This document shows, in pieces, positions 56,506 to 64,000 of a DNA stretch of 64,000 nucleotides. How positions within the stretch are numbered: position 1 is the first letter of the stretch; every line of letters starts with the position of its first letter. A model generated the notes under the pieces. The model saw only the letters and a program-made list of their open reading frames with translations. It ran no database searches and had not been told where the DNA came from. Both the position numbers and the translations under genes were made by a program. This stretch comes from Vreelandella malpeensis (GTDB taxonomy: Bacteria; Pseudomonadota; Gammaproteobacteria; Pseudomonadales; Halomonadaceae). Location: positions 235,793 to 299,792 of the forward strand of contig NZ_WHVL01000006.1 in the NCBI RefSeq assembly GCF_020622355.1, read 5' to 3'.

Positions 56506-57921
56506 ATGGAACTCGACCCCTTGATGCTTTCGCGAATACAGTTCGCGTTCGTCGTCTGCTTTCACACCATCTTTCCCGTCTTCACCATCGGCCTTGCCTC
56601 GTATATCGCGCTCTTGCACGGCCTTTTCTTCAAGACCCAGAATCCCGCCTGGGACCGCCTGGCCGCCTTCTGGACGCGGGTGTTCGCGGTGGTCTTCGCC
56701 ATGGGCGTGGTGTCGGGCATCGTGATGTCCTTCCAGTTCGGGACCAACTGGAGCAACTTCTCGCTGGCCGCCTCGAACTTTATCGGGCCGGTACTGAGCT
56801 ATGAAGTGGTTACGGCGTTCTTTCTCGAGGCGGCGTTTCTGGGCGTGCTGCTCTTTGGTCGCGGCAAGGTACCTGAAGGCGTTCACCTCTTCGCGGCGAT
56901 CATGGTCGCGGTAGGGACCTTCATTTCCGCGTTCTGGATTCTCTCCGCCAACAGCTGGATGCACACGCCGGCCGGGGTCGAGTTGATCGATAACCGTTTC
57001 CACGTCACTTCCTGGAGTGCGGCGATCTTCAATCCCTCCTTTCCTTACCGCTTCACGCACATGGCGGTGGCGTCGTTCATCACCGGCGGGTTCGTGGTTG
57101 CCGGCGTCAGCGCCTGGTTTTTGCTGCGTGGGCGCGACGTGCCGGCCAATCGCCGGGCACTGTCGATGTGTCTATGGCTCTTGATGGTGCTCACCCCCGC
57201 CCAAGCGGTGATCGGCGACTACCATGGTCTCAACACGCTCGAGCATCAGCCGACCAAGGTGGCGGCGATGGAGGGGCACTGGGAGACCTCCGGTAGCGTG
57301 CCGCTTCTGCTGTTCGCGATTCCGGATCAGCAGGCACAGGAGAACCGCTTCGCAATCGGCATCCCTCATCTCGCCAGCATCATCCTTACCCATTCACTCG
57401 ATGGCGAGATTCCCGGTATCAGCGAAGTGGCGCCGGAAGAGCAACCACCGGTGGCGCTGGTGTTCTGGTCGTTTCGTGTCATGGTCGGCATCGGTCTGAT
57501 CATGATCGCGGTATCGTTCGCCGGGCTTGTGTTGCGTCGCCGCGGTCGTATCTTCGAAAGCGAGCTGTTTCTTAAAACCCTGGTGGGCATGATCTCGCTG
57601 CCGTTTCTCGCCGTGCTGGCCGGCTGGATCGTGACCGAATCCGGCCGTGCACCCTGGCTCGTCTACGGCATGATGACTCACGCCGAGGGGTTGACGCCTT
57701 CGCTGACGGGCCCCGTGGCACTCTTCTCGCTGATCGGTTACGTGCTGGTCTACGCCGTGGTGTTCTACTCGGGAATCTACTATCTCACTCGGGTAGTGCG
57801 TAACGGCATGCTGCCCGCCAGGGCCCAGGCGGAGACCGACCAGGACGCTGACCGTCCCAAGCGTCCGCTGTCCGCTGCGCACACTCCCTTCGACGATGAC
57901 GTTGAGCCGGTCAGGAGCTAA
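56506..57921 (+). CDS. cioA: Cytochrome bd-type quinol oxidase subunit I, cyanide-insensitive type (471 aa)
   Basis: Inner-membrane subunit holding hemes b558, b595 and d. The start MELDPLMLSRIQFAFVVCFH with the axial His, ALLHGLFF, GTNWSNF, VLSYEVVTAFFLEAAFLGV with the proton-channel Glu, and PFLAVLAGWIVTESGRAPW are family signatures. The Q-loop between helices 6 and 7 (around GDYHGLNTLEHQPTKVAAME) is short, typical of CIO-type rather than E. coli CydA. It oxidises quinol and reduces O2. The ATG 56506 has CAGGAG before it. cioB follows 2 bases downstream. Confidence 0.93.
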   Translation: MELDPLMLSRIQFAFVVCFHTIFPVFTIGLASYIALLHGLFFKTQNPAWDRLAAFWTRVFAVVFAMGVVSGIVMSFQFGTNWSNFSLAASNFIGPVLSYEVVTAFFLEAAFLGVLLFGRGKVPEGVHLFAAIMVAVGTFISAFWILSANSWMHTPAGVELIDNRFHVTSWSAAIFNPSFPYRFTHMAVASFITGGFVVAGVSAWFLLRGRDVPANRRALSMCLWLLMVLTPAQAVIGDYHGLNTLEHQPTKVAAMEGHWETSGSVPLLLFAIPDQQAQENRFAIGIPHLASIILTHSLDGEIPGISEVAPEEQPPVALVFWSFRVMVGIGLIMIAVSFAGLVLRRRGRIFESELFLKTLVGMISLPFLAVLAGWIVTESGRAPWLVYGMMTHAEGLTPSLTGPVALFSLIGYVLVYAVVFYSGIYYLTRVVRNGMLPARAQAETDQDADRPKRPLSAAHTPFDDDVEPVRS

Positions 57922-57923
57922 CC

Positions 57924-58925
57924 ATGGAAATGTTCGATCTCTCTATCATCTGGGCCGGGATCATTGGCTTTGGCGTGATCATGTACGTGCTGATGGACGG
58001 CTTCGACCTGGGGATAGGCATTCTTTTTCCCTTCGCCCCGGACGAGGACTCGCGCGACGTGATGATGAACTCCGTCGCGCCCATATGGGACGGCAACGAG
58101 ACCTGGCTGGTGCTCGGCGGGGCGGGGCTTTTGGGCGCCTTCCCGCTGGTCTACTCGGTGTTTCTGCCGGCGCTCTACATCGGCGTGTTCCTGATGCTGG
58201 CCGGGCTGATCTTTCGCGGTATCGCCTTCGAGTTCCGTTTCAAGTCGCGGCGCAATCGTCACTGGTGGAACCGGGCATTCTGCTACGGCTCTGCGGTGGC
58301 GGCCTTTGCCCAAGGCGCGGTAGTCGGCGCCTATATTCAGGGATTCCCGGTAGAGAACTTCGTCTACGTGGGCGGGGCCTTCGACTGGCTGACGCCGTTT
58401 TCGGTGCTCACCGGCCTTGGCCTGATGGCGGGCTATGCGCTTCTTGGCGCGACCTGGCTGATTCTCAAGACCGAAGGGCACATCCAGGCGTGGGCCTACA
58501 AGATCACACCGATGCTGCTGGGTGCAGTGCTGGTGGTGTTCGCGATCATCAGCCTCTGGACGCCGTTCATCGACAACCTGGTGTGGGAGCGCTGGTTCGG
58601 CAACCTCAAGATCATCTGGATCTTCCCGGTGCTAGCGCTGCTGTGCGCCTATGCGGTGTTCAGAAGCGTCCAGAAACGTCGCGAAGGCATCCCCTTCGTC
58701 GCCACCATCGGCATCTACGTGTTCACCTATCTGGGGCTGATCGTCAGCAAGTGGCCGGTGATCGTTCCGCCGAACTACACCCTGTGGGACGCCGCCTCGG
58801 CGCCGGAATCCCAGCTTTTTCTGCTCATCGGCGTGCTGTTCGTCATCCCGGTCGTGCTGACTTACACCGCCTGGACCTACTGGGTGTTCCGCGGCAAGGT
58901 TCGCATCGGCGAGGGGTACCACTGA
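57924..58925 (+). CDS. cioB: Cytochrome bd-type quinol oxidase subunit II (333 aa)
   Basis: Nine-helix CydB-type subunit: IWAGIIGFGVIMYVLMDGFDLGIGI at the N-terminus, WDGNETWLVLGGAGLLGAFPLVYS, FRGIAFEFRFKS, and a C-terminal ALLCAYAVFRSV-type helix. Length is like CioB (335 aa) rather than E. coli CydB (379 aa). It pairs with cioA to form the dimer. No small CydX-type gene was recognised after it. cydD begins 4 bases on. Confidence 0.93.
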   Translation: MEMFDLSIIWAGIIGFGVIMYVLMDGFDLGIGILFPFAPDEDSRDVMMNSVAPIWDGNETWLVLGGAGLLGAFPLVYSVFLPALYIGVFLMLAGLIFRGIAFEFRFKSRRNRHWWNRAFCYGSAVAAFAQGAVVGAYIQGFPVENFVYVGGAFDWLTPFSVLTGLGLMAGYALLGATWLILKTEGHIQAWAYKITPMLLGAVLVVFAIISLWTPFIDNLVWERWFGNLKIIWIFPVLALLCAYAVFRSVQKRREGIPFVATIGIYVFTYLGLIVSKWPVIVPPNYTLWDAASAPESQLFLLIGVLFVIPVVLTYTAWTYWVFRGKVRIGEGYH

Positions 58926-58929
58926 TCTC

Positions 58930-60600
58930 ATGAGGGGTGATACGTCCAACCCCGCATCGACAACGCCGCGCCAGTTTCTCGATGAGCTGGCGCGGACGCA
59001 GCGCAAGCGTCTGGCCGGTGCGGCGGCCTGTGGGGTGCTCGCCGGGGCAAGCACCACCGCCTTGCTGGTGGGGCTTGCATGGCTGGTCGATCAGCTCATC
59101 GTCCAGGGGCAGTCGCTCAGGTCATTGAGTGGGGTCTTCTCGCTTCTTGTCGTTCTGGTGGTGCTGCGTGCGTGCATGCAGTGGGGGCAGGAAACGCTGG
59201 GGATCGAGGCGAGCCTGCGGATTCGCCAGCGCGTCCGGCGCCGGCTACTCGAACAGCTTGCCGCTCTGGGCCCGCTATGGCTCACCCGTCATCAGAGCGG
59301 GGCGCTGGCGACCCAAGTGGTCGAGCACGTCGATGCCCTGGAGGGCTACTTCGCGCGGTTTCATCCGCAGCTTCGCATCGTGGTGGTACTGCCCTTGCTG
59401 ATCGCTTGCGTGGTCGGCGCGCTCGACTATGTGGTGGTGATCTTCCTGCTGCTGGCAGCACCGCTGATTCCGTTCTTCATGGCATTGGTGGGCATGGGCG
59501 CCGAGCGCTTGAATCGTGAGCAGTTCGGCGCGATATCGCGGCTTTCGGCGCACTTCGTTGACCGGGTGCGAGGGATGAGCACCCTGCAGCTGTTCGGGCA
59601 AACCGAGCAGGCGCGCCGCGATGTCTGGTACGCTACCGACGAGTACCGGCGCCTGTCCATGAAGACGCTGCGGCTCGCCTTTCTTTCTTCGGCGGTGCTC
59701 GAATTCTTCGCTTCGGTGGCCATCGCGGTGGTGGCCATGTATGTCGGTTTCGGGCTGCTGGGCTACATCGATTATGGCCCCGCCAGCTCCTTGACACTGT
59801 TCTCCGGGTTGGCCGTGCTTCTGCTGGCCCCGGAATTCTTTCAGCCGCTGCGCACGCTTTCCCAGCACTACCACGACCGCGCGGCGGCACTGGGTGCGGC
59901 GGAAAGCCTGGTCTACCTGCTCGATCAACCTCGAAAGGCGGCTGGGCCCGCGAACACTCCTGGGACCGGCGCGCTTTTTGAACTCGTCGACGTGGAGATC
60001 GGTCACGATGACGAAAGCGTGCTGCGCGAGGTGTCGCTGGTGCTCGAATCCGGTGACGTAGTGGCGCTGACCGGGGCGTCGGGAAGCGGCAAATCGTCGC
60101 TGCTGGCCTTGCTGGCAGGTTTCATGGCGCCTCGTGGTGGCGAGTGTCGCCGGTGCCCGCACGTGCAGATGGCATGGCTCGATCAGTCGCCCTGCCTGCT
60201 GCAAGGCAGCCTTGCCGACAACCTGGCGCTCGCTGATCCCGAGGCCGGGCCCGAGGCCATGCGCGAGGCTCTCAATCAGGCAGGACTTGGTGAGCTTTTA
60301 GAGACGTTGCCCCAAGGGCTGGAGACGCCGCTTGGCGAGCGGGGCGTGGGGCTTTCCGGTGGCCAGGCGCAGCGGCTGGCGCTGGCGCGCATCTACCTGA
60401 GCGCGGCACCGCTCGTGCTGCTCGACGAGCCAACGGCGAACCTGGACGCCGAGACCGAAGCATTCGTGGTCGAAGCGCTAGGTCGCTGGGCGAGCGCCGG
60501 GCGCACGCTGGTCATCGCCACGCACCATCCCCACGTACGCTCGATCGCCAGCCGTCACTGGCACTGCGCGCATCAGCGGCTCGAGGAGATCGCCCCATGA
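58930..60600 (+). CDS. cydD: ABC exporter subunit CydD (556 aa)
   Basis: Half of the heterodimeric CydDC transporter that exports glutathione and cysteine and is needed to assemble bd oxidase. The N-terminal six-helix domain is followed near residue 350 by an ATPase: Walker A LTGASGSGKSSLLALLAG, a D-loop region, signature GVGLSGGQAQRLALARIY, Walker B LVLLDEPTANLDAE. It starts 4 bases after cioB and overlaps cydC (ATGA), so oxidase and maturation factor are cotranscribed. Confidence 0.93.
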   Translation: MRGDTSNPASTTPRQFLDELARTQRKRLAGAAACGVLAGASTTALLVGLAWLVDQLIVQGQSLRSLSGVFSLLVVLVVLRACMQWGQETLGIEASLRIRQRVRRRLLEQLAALGPLWLTRHQSGALATQVVEHVDALEGYFARFHPQLRIVVVLPLLIACVVGALDYVVVIFLLLAAPLIPFFMALVGMGAERLNREQFGAISRLSAHFVDRVRGMSTLQLFGQTEQARRDVWYATDEYRRLSMKTLRLAFLSSAVLEFFASVAIAVVAMYVGFGLLGYIDYGPASSLTLFSGLAVLLLAPEFFQPLRTLSQHYHDRAAALGAAESLVYLLDQPRKAAGPANTPGTGALFELVDVEIGHDDESVLREVSLVLESGDVVALTGASGSGKSSLLALLAGFMAPRGGECRRCPHVQMAWLDQSPCLLQGSLADNLALADPEAGPEAMREALNQAGLGELLETLPQGLETPLGERGVGLSGGQAQRLALARIYLSAAPLVLLDEPTANLDAETEAFVVEALGRWASAGRTLVIATHHPHVRSIASRHWHCAHQRLEEIAP

Positions 60601-62318
60601 AGGCATTTTTTTCCACGCTCTACCCTTGGCTCTCGCTGCTTGTGCGTCGGCGGGCGGCGTTCATGGTCGGCTCGCTCCTGGTGCTGGCCACTCTGCTGTC
60701 GGGGCTTTCGCTGCTGGGATTGTCCGGATGGTTCATCACCGCCTGCGCGCTGGCAGGACTCTTGCTGGCGGCGGGCCAGCCGTCGACGCTGGATATCTAC
60801 GTGCCCGGCGGCGGGATTCGCTTTTTTGCACTGGCACGCACCGTCGCCCGCTATGTCGAGCGCCTCTATAACCACAATATGGTGCTCACGCTGCTGGCGG
60901 ATCTGCGCTACCAGGTGTTCGGCTATTTGACGCGCCTGGATGCTGCCTCGCTCGGTCGCCGACGGGCAAGCGATTGGCTGACTCGCTTGACCGCGGATAT
61001 CGATACGCTGGACAACCTCTACTTGCGCCTTCTGATACCGCCGCTGGTTGCGCTTGTGGCGACTCTTCTGATCGCGCTGTTCATCGCGATCTGGCTACCT
61101 GGCCTGGCGCTTCTTGTCGCAGGCGTTCTCGTCGCGCTCTGGGCGGTGCTCACGCTGGGATTCACTGCCTGGGGCTTTCGTCAGAGCGGGCAGCAGGTCC
61201 GCGATCAAGGCACACTTCGCAACCTCGTGCTGGATCAGCTCCAGGCCAGTGCAGAGCTTTCAAGCTACGGCACCGCACGCTGGCATCAGGCCAAGATCGA
61301 TGCGCTCGAAACACGCTCGAGTTCCAATCAGCGCCGGCTGGCCTTCAAGGGCGCCATGGGCAACGCCTTGATTCTGCTGGTCTGCGGACTACTGCTGATC
61401 ATGGCCCTTCGCGTGGGTGGCGAGGCGTTGGCAACGGGGCGGATCGATGCGCCGATCGTCGTCATGATCCTTTTGGTGGTGCTTGGCAGCAGCGAGATAC
61501 TGGCCCCACTGCCGGGGGCGTTTTTGAAGTTCGGCGCGAGCTTTCAAAGTGTCCTGCGCCTTGATCGGCTGGCCTCCTCGGTACCGGTCGAAACGGCGAC
61601 GAATACTCCTTTACCTGCGGGGCAGGGCGGCTATGACGTGCTTCTCGAGAACGCTGGCTACCGCTATCCCGGTATGCTCGAACGGACACTTGAGCAGGTC
61701 TCGCTGAAGATCGGCGCGGGGGATCGAGTGGCGGTCACCGGTATCTCCGGGGCGGGCAAGTCGACCCTGGCGAATCTACTGCTGGGGCGACTGATACCTA
61801 CCCAAGGGCGGGTCGAAGTGGCCGGTCGGATGCCCTGCGATGTCGCTTTTGATCAGCGCGCTTCGCATTTTGCCTTTCTTTCTCAGCAGGTGGATCTATT
61901 CGACGGTACGCTTGCGGACAATCTTCGCCTGGCCGACCCGAGCGCCGACGATGCCAAGCTCTGGCGGGCGCTTGATCAGGTGGCGCTCGCCGACTGGGCC
62001 GAGCGGCAGCCGCGTGGTCTGTCGACGCCTGTCGGCGAAAAGGGGCGTCGTCTCTCCGGTGGCCAGGCGCGGCGTGTGGCACTGGCCAGGCTCTTTCTGC
62101 GTGGCCCTCGGCTTGTGCTTCTGGACGAACCCTTCGCCGGCGTGGATGCCGAGACCGCGCGACACCTGGCGAAATCGCTGGATCGGTGGCTGCAGGGGCG
62201 CACGGCGGTGTACTTCATCCACCAGGTGGACGATGTTTCGCTGCTTCCTGGGCTCACGTATAGTTATTCGCTCGATAGGGGTCGGCTGACGGCCATCGGC
62301 TCCGACCACGCCCGCTAG
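60597..62318 (+). CDS. cydC: ABC exporter subunit CydC (573 aa)
   Basis: Partner of CydD. The membrane domain has GLSGWFITACALAGLLLAAG and the FFALARTVARYVERLYNH motif typical of CydC. The ATPase shows VTGISGAGKSTLANLLLG, signature KGRRLSGGQARRVALARLFL and Walker B LVLLDEPFAGVDAET, with H-loop YFIHQVDD (His-Gln instead of Thr-His). Length matches E. coli CydC (573 aa). Confidence 0.93.
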   Translation: MKAFFSTLYPWLSLLVRRRAAFMVGSLLVLATLLSGLSLLGLSGWFITACALAGLLLAAGQPSTLDIYVPGGGIRFFALARTVARYVERLYNHNMVLTLLADLRYQVFGYLTRLDAASLGRRRASDWLTRLTADIDTLDNLYLRLLIPPLVALVATLLIALFIAIWLPGLALLVAGVLVALWAVLTLGFTAWGFRQSGQQVRDQGTLRNLVLDQLQASAELSSYGTARWHQAKIDALETRSSSNQRRLAFKGAMGNALILLVCGLLLIMALRVGGEALATGRIDAPIVVMILLVVLGSSEILAPLPGAFLKFGASFQSVLRLDRLASSVPVETATNTPLPAGQGGYDVLLENAGYRYPGMLERTLEQVSLKIGAGDRVAVTGISGAGKSTLANLLLGRLIPTQGRVEVAGRMPCDVAFDQRASHFAFLSQQVDLFDGTLADNLRLADPSADDAKLWRALDQVALADWAERQPRGLSTPVGEKGRRLSGGQARRVALARLFLRGPRLVLLDEPFAGVDAETARHLAKSLDRWLQGRTAVYFIHQVDDVSLLPGLTYSYSLDRGRLTAIGSDHAR

Positions 62319-62331
62319 ACGAGGAAGCGCC

Positions 62332-63327
62332 ATGCAAGAGTATCTAAGCCAGCTGCCCAAGACCGAACTTCACTTGCATATCGAAGGCACGCTAGAACCC
62401 GAGCTCATGTTCGAACTGGCCCGGCGCAATGGCATCGAGCTTTCTTACGCGAGTATCGAGGAGGTGAAGGCCGCCTACCGCTTCGATGATCTGCAGGGCT
62501 TTCTGAATCTCTACTATCAGGGCATGGGCGTGTTGCGCACGCGCCAGGATTTCTTCGATTTGGCGATGGACTACTTCAAGCGCGCCGCTGGTGAAGGTGT
62601 CGTTCATATCGATATGCACTTCGACCCCCAGGCGCATCTGAGTCGAGGCGTCTCTCTGGAGACGGCGATGGAGGGGCTGCTCGAAGCCAAGGAGCGGGCC
62701 GAGCGGTCGCTCGATCTTTCGGTCGGCATGATCATGGCGTTTCTGCGTGATCGCTCGGCCGAGGAGGCATTGCAGGTTTTCGAGCAGGCCAAGCCTTACT
62801 GGGAGCGGCTCGACGCCATCGGACTCGACAGTGCCGAGCGCGACAATCCGCCATCGAAATTCAAGACACTCTTCGCACGCGCTGGCGAGGCCGGTCTTCG
62901 CCGGGTCGCTCACGCCGGCGAGGAGGGGCCTGCAGCGTACATCCATGAGGCGCTCGACGAACTGGACGTGGAACGTATTGATCACGGTGTACGCTGTCTC
63001 GAGGATGACTCGCTCGTCGAGCGGCTGCGGGCCGAGCAAGTCGTGTTGACGGTTTGTCCGCTTTCGAACGTCAGTCTGAAGGTCATCGACCAGCTCGAAG
63101 AGCATCCATTGCCTCGGCTATTGGAGAAGGGGCTCAAGATCACCATCAGCTCCGACGATCCGGCCTATTTCGGCGGCGGGCTTCTGGACAACCATGTCGC
63201 TTGCCACAAGGCGTTCGGCTGGGGCAAAGACACGTTTGCAAAGCTCAATCGCAATGCGCTCGAAGAGGCTTTCATGAGCGAGGAGCGGCGGCAGATCTTG
63301 CTCGAGCGCCTCGAAAAAAGTCTCTGA
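62332..63327 (+). CDS. Adenine deaminase of the adenosine-deaminase family (331 aa)
   Basis: Zinc hydrolase: N-terminal LPKTELHLHIEGTLEPELMFE (zinc His pair), VVHIDMHFDPQAH, VAHAGEEGPAAYIHEALDEL (zinc His and catalytic Glu), RIDHGVRCLEDD (His) and ISSDDPAYFGGGLLDNH (zinc Asp). The FDPQxH and DPAYFGG segments are those of Ade2-type adenine deaminases (Pseudomonas PA0148 type) rather than true adenosine deaminases. The reaction would be adenine to hypoxanthine, feeding hpt elsewhere in this window. It starts 13 bases after cydC. Confidence 0.88.
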   Translation: MQEYLSQLPKTELHLHIEGTLEPELMFELARRNGIELSYASIEEVKAAYRFDDLQGFLNLYYQGMGVLRTRQDFFDLAMDYFKRAAGEGVVHIDMHFDPQAHLSRGVSLETAMEGLLEAKERAERSLDLSVGMIMAFLRDRSAEEALQVFEQAKPYWERLDAIGLDSAERDNPPSKFKTLFARAGEAGLRRVAHAGEEGPAAYIHEALDELDVERIDHGVRCLEDDSLVERLRAEQVVLTVCPLSNVSLKVIDQLEEHPLPRLLEKGLKITISSDDPAYFGGGLLDNHVACHKAFGWGKDTFAKLNRNALEEAFMSEERRQILLERLEKSL

Positions 63328-63351
63328 AAGATAAAAGGTTGCGAAACAGGG

Positions 63352-63379
63352 TTGACGAATCCTCGGAAGCGGGTAGAAT
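63352..63379 (+). promoter_or_regulatory. rRNA operon promoter (P1-like)
   Basis: TTGACG (63352-63357), 16-base spacer, TAGAAT (63374-63379), then the GC-rich discriminator ACGCCCCAC. The 12 bases GTAGAATACGCC are shared exactly with the tRNA-Val promoter at 9797. Predicted start near 63386-63388, about 245 bases before 16S. Confidence 0.85.
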
Positions 63380-63412
63380 ACGCCCCACATCGAACGGGCA
63401 GCGCTCTTCGGT

Positions 63413-63426
63413 AGCTCTTTAAAAAT
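63413..63426 (+). promoter_or_regulatory. boxA-like antitermination site in the rRNA leader
   Basis: AGCTCTTTAAAAAT resembles the rRNA boxA element (TGCTCTTTAACA), the NusB/NusE binding site, about 25 bases after the predicted transcript start. Confidence 0.7.
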
Positions 63427-63631
63427 ATGATCAGGTAATTCATGTGGGCGTTTGCCGATGAGGGTGACAAGTCACCAAATATCAAGGCAGACGAACACAG
63501 CGATACTCTTCCTAGCGCTACTTTTTAGTAGCGCTGTGGAATCAGCATCACAGTAACTTCGTTTGAACCTTGAGCCAAGTTTGATCCGCTTTTGTTGTCT
63601 TCGGGCGACATGCAAGGATCACATCGATCTT

Positions 63632-64000
<369 letters not shown>

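Overview
The window reads as chromosomal DNA from a halophilic or marine gammaproteobacterium of the Halomonas group. The partial 16S rRNA at the right end has Halomonas-like signature stretches, and several gene orders match Pseudomonas/Halomonas (lexA-psrA, nagZ-hpt, divergent purMN/perM-hda, ppsR/ppsA). Base composition and gene density look uniform. I see no phage, integrase, insertion sequence or CRISPR array, so this is core genome with a few unusual local features.

Left part (1-13.2 kb): a truncated PAS-type gene, a membrane-anchored coiled-coil protein, an Mrp/ApbC Fe-S carrier, dcd, convergent purMN, a PerM-like permease with hda, fumC, a membrane-anchored EEP-family hydrolase, two identical tRNA-Val(GAC) genes, a free-methionine-sulfoxide reductase, and the methionine importer metNIQ. 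metNIQ is preceded by a consensus promoter, an RNA that folds like a SAM-II riboswitch, and an intrinsic terminator.

Middle-left (13.4-24 kb): ribE, then a nucleobase salvage block (NCS2 purine permease, apt, gpt, ung, upp, uraA). It runs directly into molybdopterin genes mobB, a fused moaC-moaD, and moaE. RNase J and purU follow. Later genes (hpt, adenine deaminase) extend the purine salvage theme.

Middle (24-39 kb): lexA with an SOS-like box; psrA with a putative self-operator; an L,D-transpeptidase; nagZ; hpt; the ppsR/ppsA pair; gamma-glutamyltransferase; a membrane-fused glycerophosphodiesterase; and acnB, whose promoter spacer holds a palindrome that is repeated upstream.

Right part (38-64 kb): miaE; a 1302-residue regulator combining a SARP/BTAD module, a degenerate cyclase-like domain and a STAND-type ATPase; the queuosine set queC-queE-queD, with an unusual double-length QueD; small stress or unknown genes; an 18-bp tandem repeat; ansA and an MFS exporter; rhlE; pqiABC; a Ca/Na antiporter; the cyanide-insensitive type bd oxidase cioAB with its assembly transporter cydDC; adenine deaminase; and the start of an rRNA operon with promoter, boxA and the 5' 369 bases of 16S rRNA.
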